NCBI GenBank assembly: GCA_020726505.1
Contig: JAHLEZ010000010.1
Coordinates: 310,001-374,000 of the forward strand
Reading direction: 5' to 3'
DNA length: 64,000 nt
Source of the DNA: Leptodontidium sp. MPI-SDFR-AT-0119
Taxonomy: Eukaryota > Ascomycota > Leotiomycetes > Helotiales > Leptodontidiaceae
The notes beneath the pieces were generated by a model. It was not told the origin of the DNA, ran no database searches, and saw only the letters and a list, made by a program, of their open reading frames with translations. This document shows, in pieces, positions 48,335 to 59,546 of the stretch. A program made the position numbers and the translations under genes. Positions within the stretch are counted from its first letter, which is position 1, and the number at the start of each line of letters is the position of its first letter.

Positions 48335-50223
48335 ATGGGTGCCCCTGTAGGAAGAGGAATGTGGAAGGCAGCTTTAGCAGACACACCTCGCGAAGCATTC
48401 AACTGGAGACTTGCCTTCAGTGTGATTTGTTTTGGCCTCATGGTAAGCACATTCGGCAGGGAAATAATTCGAAATTTGACTCACAGTTCTCCTTCCCAGG
48501 GCGCAGCACGAGGTCTTGATGAAGGTCTTATCGGAACTACCGTCACACAGAAAAGCTTCATCGCTGGTAGGCCTCTTCTTATCCTGCATCTGAGATGTGT
48601 GCTAAACTTCACCCAGAATATGGCCTATCCGTAACACCTACCCAAAACAAGACACAGCTTGCCTCCCGAGTCGGCAATATTACAGCGATGGTACAAATTG
48701 GAAGTGTAGGAGGAGCTCTGATTGCCTTCATTGCATGCGATAAGCTTGGTCGTATTTGGGCAACTCGACAACTCTGCACCATCTGGATCGTCGGTGTCAT
48801 CATCTTCATCACCTCGAACGGGAGTTATGGGCAAGTCCTTGCTGGAAGGTTCATCATGGGCCTAGGTATTGGCCAGACAACTGTTGTCGCTCCAGCATAC
48901 CTAGCCGAGTCCGCTCCTCGAAGTATCCGTGGGCTTTGCATCTGCATTTTCAGTGGTTCTGTTTATCTTGGAATTATGTTGGGTTACTTCGCAAACTGGG
49001 GTACATCGCTTCACATCTCCAACAACACTTCCAAGCAATGGATTGACGCAACCATCCTGCATCTGGTTTTTGCAGGCATCATCCTAGTCATGAGTCTTTT
49101 CGCACTGGAGTCCCCTCGTTGGCTTGCCAAGGTCGGCAGAGATGAGCAAGCAGCGACTAATATGTCAAAGCTCCGAAAACTCCCCATCGATCATCCTTAT
49201 GTGCAAGCTGAGTTAATTGACATCCACGATCAAGTGAGATTCACTTTCTGACTTATATAATATTTGAATCCAGTTAACGTATTCTAGTTGGATCGCGAGC
49301 GTGAAGCGACTCTTGGTGCCGGGTTTCTGGGACCACTCAAGGAACTTTTCATTCTCAAGGGCAACAGATACCGTATTCTTCTTGGTCTTGGATGCCAACT
49401 TCTTGGACGTAATATTCCCTCCCTCCCAATACAAGCGATCAAAGGCTTACAGAATATAGAATGGTCTGGTGCGCAATCAATCACCATCTACGCCCCGGAG
49501 TTCTTCGCTCTCTTGGGCACTACTGGCTCTTCTGAAAAGCTCTTTGCCACCGCTATCTTCGGTGTTGTCAAATTTGTGTCGGCGCTCATATGTGCTTTCT
49601 TTCTCGTTGACTTCATCGGCCGTAAACGCTCTCTTTCCATCGGGATCATCATCCAGTTTATCTCTATGCTCTATATCGCCATCTACCTGACAGCCGTTCC
49701 AGGTATTTCCAGCGGCGAGGTCCAATCCGGCACAGCAAAACACGCTGGAACTGGGGCCATCGTTTTCATTTATTTCTCAGGCGTGGGATGGGCTCTCGGA
49801 TGGAACTCCATCCAATATCTGATCGGTGCTGAAATCTTCCCACTTCGAGTCAGATCACTGGGTACATCTATGATCATGTGCTTCCATTTCGCCAACCAAT
49901 ACGGCAACTCAAAAGCCGTCCCGCTGATGCTCCTCGATGGCGCACCTGGTCTCTCACCTAAGGGAACCTTTTGGTTCTTCTCGGCTGTGACGCTTCTCGG
50001 CTTGGGATTTGTGTGGTTCTTCCTTCCTGAGACGGCAGGGAAGTCCCTTGAGGGCATGGATGAGATGTTCAACTTGCCGTGGTATACCATTGGAAGAAAT
50101 GGTGCGGCTCTGACGGCTGGAAAGGGAAGTGTTTCCGAGGCAATGGCGTTGGGCGATTCAGAGAAGGTGGCTGGGATGGGTGGTGCTGAACAGGTTGAAA
50201 ACTCGAATGAGAAGAGGACGTGA
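48335..50223 (+). CDS. MFS sugar/quinate-type permease
   Basis: Member of the sugar porter branch of the major facilitator superfamily, closest in feel to fungal quinate or hexose permeases. Five exons (48335-48442, 48500-48566, 48617-49233, 49288-49408, 49460-50223) give 558 residues with about twelve hydrophobic segments. Marks include RGLDEGLIGTTV in the first loop, FIACDKLGRIWATR, the AGRFIMGLGIG segment, APAYLAESAPRSIRG, LESPRWLAKVGRDEQA in the central loop and PETAGKSLEGMDEMF at the end. The fourth intron (49409-49459) was placed so that LLGQWSGAQSITIY is restored; its acceptor is AATATAG. It lies between the Zn2Cys6 gene and the dehydrogenase gene on the same strand, suggesting coordinated uptake and oxidation of one substrate. 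Confidence 0.93.
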
Positions 50224-50662
50224 GGATGTGAGGATGTGAATGGCAAGTGTTTTGGGATGGGCATGGATTATGTACTATCTAATTATGATGACATGAAATG
50301 AATATTCAAATGACTCGAGTTTCATTCTGAATCAGCAACATTTGATGTGACTGACTGGCGAGCCCCATTGGTTCCTAAACACATAGTATTGATTGGCTCG
50401 CTACTGTAAAAGGTCTGGCTACAGGACAGGACAGGACCACACTCAGCACATACTCTCGGAACTCTCTCCCGTTTGCGACGGAGCCCAACCCGCTTCCCTC
50501 AACATCCTTTTATTAAGTTCAAAATTTCCGGATTTCTGTGAATCTACTTCTACAAAACGATTGACATAACTCGAACTACCAAAAGTAATTATTTCTCCAT
50601 CTCATTACCAAGCAAGAAAAGAAGGGAAAAGCATCTCAATCAACCCCTCCATTTACCCCGCC
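50224..50662. other. Intergenic region between permease and dehydrogenase
   Basis: No gene was recognised. A GACAGGACAGGACC repeat lies near 50424-50437. Confidence 0.45.
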
Positions 50663-51754
50663 ATGGCATCAACAACATCACGGGCTCAAGCTCCTTCAAA
50701 AATACACATATCATGCTCCGCTGCAAAAACATTCACTCAAAACCTCCTTAAAGCTCACGGAGTCCCCCCAGAAAATGCATCCATCATAGCCCACGCCCTC
50801 GTCCTCGCCGACCTCCGCGGCGTCGACACCCACGGCATTTTGCGTCTCGAGCCATACATCAAGCGCATCCGATCCAAAGCTCTAGACCCGCTCTCCTCCC
50901 CAACACTCCACCAAGTCACCCCCGTAGTAGCCCAAGTCAACGGTCACAACTCCTTCGGTTTCTTAGGCGCACACATGGGCATGGAAGCCGCGATAACCAT
51001 GGCGCAGACCTTCGGCATCGGGATGGTCAGCGTCAAGCACTCCAACCATTTCGGGATGAGCGCGTGGCTTGTGCAGCAGGCCATCGATGCTAACATGATG
51101 AGTTTGGTGTTTACGAACTCGTCGCCTGCGTTGCCTGTTTGGGGCGGGAGGGAGAAGTTGATGGGTGTGAGTCCGATTGCGTGCGGTGCTCCTGGGGCGG
51201 TAGGAGGAAAACCGTTTATTCTTGACATGGCGCCGAGTGTTGCTGCGAGAGGCAAGATTCATAAGGCCGCTAGAAGGGGTGAGAAGATCCCGCTTGATTG
51301 GGCGCTAGATGGGGATGGTGAGAGGACGGATGATCCTCAGAAGGCTTTGCAGGGTGTGATGTTACCAATGGGTGGGCCGAAGGGGAGTGCGTTGAGTGTG
51401 ATGATGGATGTGTTTTCGGGTGTGCTGTCTGGGAGTGCGTTTGCGGGAGGTGTGACGGGGCCGTATGATACGAGTGGGAAGGAAGCTGACGTGGGCCATT
51501 TCTTGGTGGCTATCAAGCCGGATCTGTTTATGGGGTTGGAGGAGTTCAGAGAGAGGATGGGTGTGTTGTATGAGAAGGTAGTTGGCTGTGAGAAGATGAG
51601 GGGCGTGGATAGGATATACTTCCCTGGTGAGATTGAGCAGGATATGTGTGAAGAGAGGTTGAAGAGCGGAATCCCGTTCGTAGAGGTGGAGATTGAAGTG
51701 TTGAACAGGGAAGCTGAATTGGTTGGCTGTGAGAAGATAGAAGTCATGTCTTGA
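50663..51754 (+). CDS. Malate/L-lactate/ureidoglycolate dehydrogenase family (Ldh_2)
   Basis: Single-exon, 363-residue NAD(P)-dependent oxidoreductase of the Ldh_2 superfamily, which reduces or oxidises 2-hydroxy/2-keto acids and some imines. Family marks are ADLRGVDTHGILRLEPYIKR (residues about 49-68), then QVNGHNSFGFLGAHMGMEAA, the VKHSNHFGMSAWLVQQA block and TNSSPALPVWGG. Later come MGVSPIACGAPG and PMGGPKGSALSVMMDVFSGVLSG. The conserved His of DTHG and of SNHFG are both present. The exact substrate cannot be named; candidates are malate, lactate, ureidoglycolate or sugar-derived 2-keto acids. Unlike its neighbours it has no introns, and its third-position GC bias is high in the 5' half. 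Confidence 0.92.
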   Translation: MASTTSRAQAPSKIHISCSAAKTFTQNLLKAHGVPPENASIIAHALVLADLRGVDTHGILRLEPYIKRIRSKALDPLSSPTLHQVTPVVAQVNGHNSFGFLGAHMGMEAAITMAQTFGIGMVSVKHSNHFGMSAWLVQQAIDANMMSLVFTNSSPALPVWGGREKLMGVSPIACGAPGAVGGKPFILDMAPSVAARGKIHKAARRGEKIPLDWALDGDGERTDDPQKALQGVMLPMGGPKGSALSVMMDVFSGVLSGSAFAGGVTGPYDTSGKEADVGHFLVAIKPDLFMGLEEFRERMGVLYEKVVGCEKMRGVDRIYFPGEIEQDMCEERLKSGIPFVEVEIEVLNREAELVGCEKIEVMS

Positions 51755-52343
51755 TTTTTGCTAAATATCAACACCTGGTGTCAATGATAAGTAAGTATCC
51801 TTTCTTAGCGTATCGCTCTGAGTACCTGGGCAGCTTCGGGATTTCATATTGCTACCTCGGATCGTGGCTTTGCTGGAAAGTGATGGTACTGAGAAGAGAG
51901 AAGGAAAGAAGGAACAAGCCCCAACGTCGAAGCCTTTAATATTTCCTCTAAATTATACCTTGGTTTTCATTTTTGTCAACAATAATTTTCTTCGTTCATT
52001 TCTTTGGATTCTCCAATCAGCTGGTTTCATCTAGGGTAAAGTTACGCGATTTTGACCGATGTGTTGACTCAAGACGCCAACCTTGATGACAACTTATAGA
52101 TTCCTACCTGCTTGAGAGTGGTCTCACAGAGTCACAGGTTTCTCTCTGACAGAACGACAGACCACAATCCTCACGGGTGTTGTCATATTTCCATCGAAGG
52201 GAATTGGCAGGAATAGGATGTGAGCTTAACTTCCATAGACTTGAGAGTTATTTTCAGTTGTGAGAGAGAGGTTAGAGAAGCCCGCTAGGTAATTCGGCAC
52301 CGCCAACTTTTGACATCTATGACATCTCGGTAAACAAGGACTC
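51755..52343. other. Intergenic region between convergent genes
   Basis: No gene was recognised. Confidence 0.5.
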
Positions 52344-53326
52344 TCAAGACCAGAACTCTTTCGGACTCCTAGCAGCAGACTTGTAAGCCTCGTCCCTCTT
52401 CACATCCCCTTTCCCATAGCTAGGCCACTTATCCCAACCATGCGGCACATCCGGAACCGTGTATCCATCTACCCTCTTCCCTAGCCCTCTCAACTTCTCC
52501 CTGAAGTCCTCTCCCTTCTTCAACAATCCATCTCCCCAACAGGTAATCATGACCATATTATCAGGCAGTGCATCCTTCAACAACTGGTCAGGTGCAACCC
52601 CCGGACTCAACAACGGCGAATGCGTATCTTGATCAGGAGAGAAGTAAGCTCCAGAAAACAACTTGAAGAATATCGGGTTGACGATTAGCTTCATATTCGG
52701 ATTCGACGCATTCCTTTCGGCCCGCGATCTCGTCATATCGACAGCGGGATAGAAAGCCACGGTGCTAACCAGCTTGCCGATATTACTCTCTTCAATTCTC
52801 CCGCTCGCTTTCAGTTCTTTCAGCTCCTCGTGGAGACGGATGGCCGCTGTGTAGCAGAAATTGCCACCAGCGCTGAAACCCGAAAATGCTGTCCTAGAGA
52901 TATCCAGATTCAACTCGTCCGCATGACTCCAGAGATACAGGACAGCGGAAACGCAATCTTCGATTCCGGTGGGGAAGGGATAACCTGGTGCAAGACGATA
53001 GTCAACACTGACTACCACTCCGTCGGTTCGTTTGACTACTTCAGTAGCCCATCGCGCATCATCAGCTGCGTTGCCAATTGTGTACCCGCCACCATGGAAG
53101 TTGATTAGGACTGGATATGTCTCTGCTTTAGACCTGATGTTGAAACCGGGAGGCGTGTAGAAGAGCAGTTTGAACTTCCAGGAACGGAACCGACTGTGGA
53201 AAGGATGGTGCGGCTGAAAGCGGGACGTTGAGGGTATGGTGTTGATAGATATAAGTCGCAATATCGACCGATCGTTTGGAAGAAGCGGATGATGGAGGCT
53301 TTGATGTAGAGAGATATGCGTGCCAT
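52344..53326 (-). pseudogene. HSL-type alpha/beta hydrolase with a one-base frameshift
   Basis: The downstream frame (from about 53175 to 52344) contains a full alpha/beta-hydrolase-3 core. It has the oxyanion motif NFHGGGYTIGN, then VVSVDYRLAPGYPFPTGIED, the nucleophile elbow FSGFSAGGNF and the C-terminal His in VPDVPHGWDKWP. The natural N-terminus, an ATG at 53326 with MARISLYIKASIIRFFQTIG, lies in another frame that stays open through the junction. Homology passes from VPGS to FKLLFYTPPG near 53171-53178, where a single missing T in an AGTTTC context would explain the break. No intron fits in the available space. This is either a real one-base deletion or a sequence error. An alternative start in the downstream frame (53261) gives an N-terminus unlike the family. 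If intact, the protein would be an esterase or lactonase of about 328 residues. Confidence 0.75.
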
Positions 53327-54185
53327 TTTTGATGGATTTAGGGATGAACTTGATGGGTAGGTGATGACGACATGGGTGTATCTTAGGCTGGGAGACTGGT
53401 TTTGTTTATGATTGCGGGTAGCGAATGAGTTGAGGTTACAGAAGTTTTGAGATTCTAACAGACTTGCGAGATACTCCGATTAGATGAGCATGCAATTGGA
53501 GTGAGGTTTAAAGCTTCAAGACATTAAGCGGCTAAATGTGTAATCTGTCTTGGTGCCAAGTCAGGTGTAAGCGAGCTCCGAAACCTTCAACCCAGCAACT
53601 AGGAGGAAAACGTCTTTCTCAGAGAGCGGAAGAAGCAAACGAAATGGGATCTAAGGATATTTTCAATAGAAACGGACCCGAGCTTGTTCAGACATACCTC
53701 CATTATGGTAAAAGCAGGTCTTTCACGTGATTTCCCATCACATGCTCGTCAAATTTCTTCCTTTGGCAACGTCAACGTGGCAAACTGAATCGGAATAATT
53801 GGGGGTTGGGGTTAGAGAGATCAGAAAGCCCGAGACTAGATTTACAAATGTAGTCCCATACGTCAGGGCAGCAGAAACAAGTGATAATATATGTTCATAC
53901 CTTCCTTTTACTACTTTGTTTGTAAGCTGCAAGGCGACCTTCAAATTAAGCCTCCTAAACGTTAAATCGGTTCTATTGTAGACTTGTGAAATACTGTATC
54001 CCAAGTGCGCGTGGCTTTCTATTGGTGCAGGGTACATCTCTTTTGGCAGCGGGCCGCGAGTGCAGATATCCACAATCTTCCGACGTCAAGTGAAGTAAAC
54101 AAGAAAGCGACCTCTTGTTTCGCAGTATCGAAAAGTAGATTATACGAAGTAGTAACTTTCCACAGATTTCCGCACCTCCGAATCA
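53327..54185. other. Intergenic region, 0.86 kb
   Basis: No gene was recognised between the hydrolase and the kinase. Confidence 0.5.
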
Positions 54186-55388
54186 TCAAACCCGTAATTC
54201 AATATCCCATGACGGCTGTACCAAATCTTCTCCAACCCCATTCCTCCCTTCGATGCTATCCAGCCACGAAATATAATCAATCTTGATGATTTCTTGGTGG
54301 TGAGGCCCACTGGGGACAGAAAGCGAGTCAGCATGCACCTCGCACTCAAAACCCACCAGGCTCCATTTCCGAGAAGCTTCAATCCTCCTAGCCAACCGAT
54401 CCGCACCAATTCTCAACTCTTGTTTCAGATTTAACATCAACCAAGTCCACCTGACAGGTTCGACTGCGGGATACATCGAGTCCCTATTTTCTATCAGTTG
54501 ATGAGCCAAATTCACAAGCCAAGCAAGCGTTGTGTCTGGAGTAAGCTGGAAAGCCCTCGCTCCCGGTGGTCCACGCATTTCGTCAAAATCTGATATTTTA
54601 TGACCAGCGAGAACGGTAGTCAATTCAGCAAACACGCATCCTAGGGAGAAGATATCAGAAGCGCGATTGCGAGGCAGGTGAGCTGCGACTTCTGGAGCGC
54701 AATACGATGGTGTCTTGGGGCCGGCTGTACTTTTAGTTTCTGTGGTCTCATCGCTGAAGACTTTGGAGAAGCCGAAGTCGGCGATTAGGATAGTGTCGTC
54801 TTTGATGAGGATATTCGTTGGTTTGATGTCCTTGTGTCGAACTCGTTGAGAGTGGATGTATGCGAGTGCGTTAGCGAGACAGCCGTACTAACTCTCTAAG
54901 CACGTTTTACGGTGCCTTTTGATCTCCATTTCATGTGTGGTTTGTGTGGTTTCGTCTTGTTCGTAAAGCTCGAGGAACTCAGCCAGGTTGAGCTGCGCAA
55001 CGGGGCTGATGACCATGCCCACTTCTCTCACCGTCTCTTTCTTTGTGACAACTTCGTAAGTCCACAGGAGACTGGTTGTGTGGGGGTGGCGGAGCCTGCG
55101 GTTGATGCTAACTTGCCTGAAGTTCTCAAGAACTGTAATTCCTCGACCTCTGATGACTAGAATGACTTTCCTCGCGAACACTCTTGATGGTGCCTTGGAG
55201 ATACCTGAGTATGTGACCTCATCCACGATCCCATAAGCTCCATGACCGAGAAGCTTGATGTGTTTGAAAGGAAGTTTTTCGGTGGTCTTGTAATTCATGT
55301 GGAATGCTTTGAAAGTCGGCCTTGTACGCACAGTGGTATCGAACGTGAGAGGTCTTGCTGGGAAAGAAGGCATGGAAAATCTACGCAT
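54186..55388 (-). pseudogene. Protein kinase interrupted by one TAG codon
   Basis: A continuous frame, apart from TAG at 54890-54888, encodes an eukaryotic-type protein kinase. The glycine loop is KLLGHGAYGIVDEV, the ATP-binding Lys is in VFARKVILVI, the catalytic loop is RHKDIKPTNILI, the DFG motif is ADFGFSK and the APE-like motif is SYCAPEV. It then runs through SDIFSLGCVFAEL to a charged C-terminal region. The TAG falls in (L)ES*YGCLANALAYIH, where relatives typically have Trp, so one G-to-A change explains it. The first plausible ATG is at 55388, but the frame stays open upstream and overlaps the trehalase tail. Such RHKDIKP kinases are frequent, fungal-specific and little studied. It is scored as a pseudogene because of the stop; read-through or error is possible. 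Confidence 0.8.
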
Positions 55389-55543
55389 AGTTCGTATAGT
55401 GCTGACCCCGCCGTTGCAGCTACAGTGTGAGAGCTCCCCAACATTTTTGGCAGCATTCGTGGGTAGCCTTGCGCCGGTGGAAGTTATAGATCGTCTTCGC
55501 TCCAGCCTTCGTGTGAGAAGATGTATTTCGGGATGGGGACTAG

Positions 55544-58145
55544 TTATCGCAAACTGATCCGGCAATCGTTTTGGGGGTTGTTAGATAGCGAACTGGATTC
55601 AGATGCAATATTGCCTGGCTCGTTTATTCTTCGTGCTGCTGAAGATATTGAAGAAACAACTATTTTCGGACCGCTCTTCGCCTCGGCTGGCGGTTGACCT
55701 GGAGTCTCCGCTGAAGTTTTGAAAACAAGGGATAAACTGGAATCGTTGAGACTCTGCTCATAAGTTGGTGCTTCAGTTCGACTTGATACTGGTGTACCCA
55801 GGTCTTCGGGGTCGGAAAAGTCCGAATAAGAACTTTCAGATATACTTCTCGCGAGGTCGTCCCATGACACCAAAGCGCCCAGAGCTCGCTTCTGGTGACT
55901 GGTCATGATCTGGAGGCCGTATACAAAGCTTGCGTTGACCCACGCAGATCTATTATGAGAGTATTAGTACCGTATCTGACATACAAAAGGATTGGATACT
56001 TTACCCGTCTCTCAAAACGCTTTGGAAATCTGCACTGTTGACTCCGAAGGTTCGACGGTGGGGATCAATCACTCTTGTAGCATCGTAACACCCTTCAACA
56101 ATGCCGTTGTAGTCAACGAACGACCCAATGATCGTCGAAAGCCATTTATATGCAAGTCGTTGAGCGTCTGCGTCGTACCCGTATCGATAGAATCCAACCC
56201 ACACCATAACCTGGTGGGGTGCCCAGCCATAAGAGTAGTCCCAATGATCATCCTGTCGATCTTGATCGAGAATTCCTCGCGAATCTTCTGTGCTTGCCAC
56301 AATGCCTCCCCAAGTCTCGAAGCGGGATAAAGACTGCGCCATCATTTTTGCGGCTTGAGAAGGACTTGCAACCCCGGCCCAGAGCGGCCAGAAAGTTGTT
56401 GCGGATTCGTAGCTAGACTGCTCTTTGTTGACAATGTTGTAGTCGAAGTACATGCCGTTCTCTTCATTCCAGAGATAATTATCAATAGCTAGTTTCCGCT
56501 GTCTCGCTCGTCGCTCCCAGACAGCACTACGATCGACATATCCTGCTACTGGCATGCTGCCTGTGCACATATCTGCGGGTACTTCCAAGCGATCGCCGAA
56601 TAAGTTTCGTATCATTGAAGCAATATCTTTCTCGTATTTGTAAAGAAGACTGTTCAAGTTTATAGCGATTAGATTCGCACAGGATCCTCGAAACCGATAC
56701 GAATCGCTGTGGCCGGATTCTTGCATTGCGCGCTCGTGCATCAGAAAAATATACAAGTCCGGGTCTTCGATACTTCCGGAGTTGTAAGCTTCGATGAACG
56801 CTTCCAGGGATATTCCATACTTCGCCGCGTATTTTTCGAGCGTTTCTCGAAGTTCCTTCTGCAAGTCTGCAGGAATGCCGAATCCGCCTGTTCGATATCT
56901 GGACAGTTTCGTGGCAGGATCGTACCTTAGAGCTGTCACCCACAGTCCATGGTACTCCTTTATACTGGCTAAGAGAGCTTACCGTATAAACACCAGAGCA
57001 TTCACTTCATATTTTATTTTGTCGTACACCCTCATGGCCATGTCGGTGAGAAATGGAGGAGACGATCGTGTGAGATAGTATGATCGATTTACTTGCGGAA
57101 CATGGCCGTAATGACGAATGCAGAAACAGATGTGTTCGACTGATGATTTCGCGAGGTCGACTCGATCGCTGGCTAGTAAGCCAAGGACGTTGAAGCAAGT
57201 GTCCCATCCGTGCAGCTTATCATGCCCACGCCCGGAGGTGACATATGGCAGGAAGCGAATCCCGTCCATTGGGCTTGATACATTGTCCGTACTTTCAATC
57301 GCGAGGGCTAGAAGACCTGGTCGGTCCGCAAGGGATTTGACATACTCGGGAGTGATATTTTTGCTCATTGGTACAACAGTCAATCCGAGTTCTGGTCTTC
57401 TATGAGAGAGTTCTGTGTAGAACTTGCGCTGGTCAGGCGCGTTGGCAGGAATATATACCAAACTGCCCTGATCTTTTCGAAACGCCAGCTCGATGCCAGT
57501 CTCACCCATATCGCGAGTCAACTCCTTCCAAAAGTGTTTTCTTACAAGACGAGATAATCGGCTAGCAGGGTTTTCGTTGAGCCTCGCGTGATCCAGTATG
57601 ATCATTCTCCTCCCGTAAGATTGGGTTAGATAAAGTTCTTGCAGGAGGTTAGACAACTGATACGTCCCTCTAATCTCAACCCTGTTGAATCCATTCGAGG
57701 ACGCAGTACCCAAAGAAAAGACCTAGATATGTTAGTGATTAACTATCTCGGTGACGATCTGTGAGATACCTTGGGGCCTGTGTCTTCAATGGTAATTTGA
57801 AAGTTGCCGTCTGTATCTTCTTGCAGTTCCAGTCTACGGAGTGTTGAGACGACAGGGATCAAGAACTTTGAACTTTCAAACCTAGAAGCATCTATGGTTT
57901 ACTTTTAGTAATTATTGGTAGATATAATCACCCAGGCTCGGTCACTTACCTAGACTGCCACGTCTTACGCGACTGCGCCGAGATAGAGAGCCGGCATCGC
58001 CCCAACCAGAAACATTCCGAGCTCTCTCAAAATCGACACTGTAGGTTCTCAATCTGTCCCTCGTTCGGTCGGTTTTCTTGTAACCGCCATAATAAATTTC
58101 GGCTGGCGAATAAGGATCGAAATCATCCTGTCGTGGAGAACCCAT
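55544..58145 (-). CDS. Divergent neutral trehalase (GH37) with extra C-terminal tail
   Basis: Neutral trehalases split cytosolic trehalose into glucose. Five exons (58145-57950, 57891-57770, 57722-56983, 56964-56005, 55949-55544) give 807 residues. The N-terminus has the regulatory part with [14 protein letters not shown] and basic-Ser sites, then the calcium-binding loop [12 protein letters not shown] (about residues 92-103). GH37 blocks follow: [20 protein letters not shown], [45 protein letters not shown]-type [20 protein letters not shown] and [14 protein letters not shown]. Signature 1, normally PGGRFxExYxWDSY, is degenerate ([16 protein letters not shown]), though the catalytic Asp (about D280) is kept; the late Glu is kept in IVEGCYD. 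About 110 extra residues follow [19 protein letters not shown]. It is probably a paralogue of doubtful activity. Confidence 0.88.
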
Positions 58146-58863
58146 TTTGGGGAAGCAAGGCTAAGCCCCATGCAACACAAGGTTAAGAGATAGTCTGATT
58201 GAGAGATTTCTCATCCTGAAGAGGCTCGTTACTCGAAAGACATATTTCGGATTAATACACGATGCAATAGAAACAAACTGAATTACTTGAGCCCCAGAAA
58301 GCATTGATGACATCCGTACAAACGGTGTGAGGAGGTGAGGCTAGCAACCAAGCCACTGACGGAATGGGGTCTCGTGAAAGTAGAACACGTGCCAGGTACA
58401 GTACAAGTACCTCGATCCGGACCTGAATTTAATGATTTTGCAACGAGATATGAAAATATCAAACTTGCTCACTACTCTTTGGGAAACAGAGGCAGAAGAT
58501 AGCATCTTACCAGCAACCTACTAAGAATATACATTAGAGGTTGGGAGCCCAGGATAACGCGAAGGACAAGTTTAGGAACAATGTTCTAAGACGTGATAAG
58601 AAAACAATCAGCCAATATTCTTCGATCAGCTACAAGATGTTGAGAAAAAATCAAGCACAGCCTTTTATTAGTCTGCCTTCCGAGTTGGAATCCGGGCCAT
58701 AAGTTCGTGAAATCGTATGGAATCCGAGAACTGATTGTGAGGTCAAAATACACCTTCGCCTGAAAGAGTGGACCCTTATTTACTGTACCCGAAAACCTTG
58801 TCCCCGGGTTTGCTGTTAGATTTCTGATTTCGTTTCTCTGTTTCTCTGCATCTTGAACATTCA

Positions 58864-58885
58864 CCCCCCCCCCCCCCCCCCCCCC
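58864..58885. repeat. Poly-C homopolymer, 22 bases
   Basis: Twenty-two C residues are followed by GCC and nine A residues. Length may be affected by sequencing. Confidence 0.9.
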
Positions 58886-59516
58886 GCCAAAAAAAAATTC
58901 TCCCGACGAAAAATAAATACGAAATTAGAAGCGCTCAAGGATATTATTGAATCAGGCTTGTTTCACATGATTTGATGATCATGTGCCTACTGTAGGTACT
59001 GTTCAACAGCCAGCTCAAACGCTTGGAAGTTCAAGCAAAACCAGGGTCTTCTGGTATGTATGGGAGGGCTTTCCAGCCAAGTGCTACTAACGATAGTATG
59101 AAAACACACTGCACAATCCAAACCGACCGGAAAAATTCCCTCGCACACCTGCTACCCACCCAAGTCTCGAGACCGAAATTACAACATCATAACAGTCCGA
59201 TCTGTCCTAGACAAGTTTCCCTGCTCGGTAAGCAGTTGAGAGGATCTCTGCTTGAAACTATTGACATTTTGAAGCTATTCGCAATTATCGAGCGATGAAG
59301 TGAAATTTGTATGAAACAAACACCCCGTATCTGGTCCAAGCCCAGTAAGGTTAAGGTTGGATCCTCGATCAGCCGAGAACTATGAAGTACCCCGCATATC
59401 ATCCCTAAGCCAACGCCAACATCATCGGAGATTCTTTTCCCCCTTTCCAAGGCCTCAGCAGCGACGCCTCTCGGGGTTGGTAGAATATCCCTCTAATCAG
59501 AAGCACCCATCCGCGG

Positions 59517-59546
59517 ACAAGATTTGACAAGATTTGACAAGATTTG
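59517..59546. repeat. Three tandem copies of ACAAGATTTG
   Basis: Three perfect head-to-tail 10-base units lie about 515-545 bases upstream of the polygalacturonase start. The 10-base period is close to one helical turn, so repeated protein-binding sites are possible. Confidence 0.8.
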
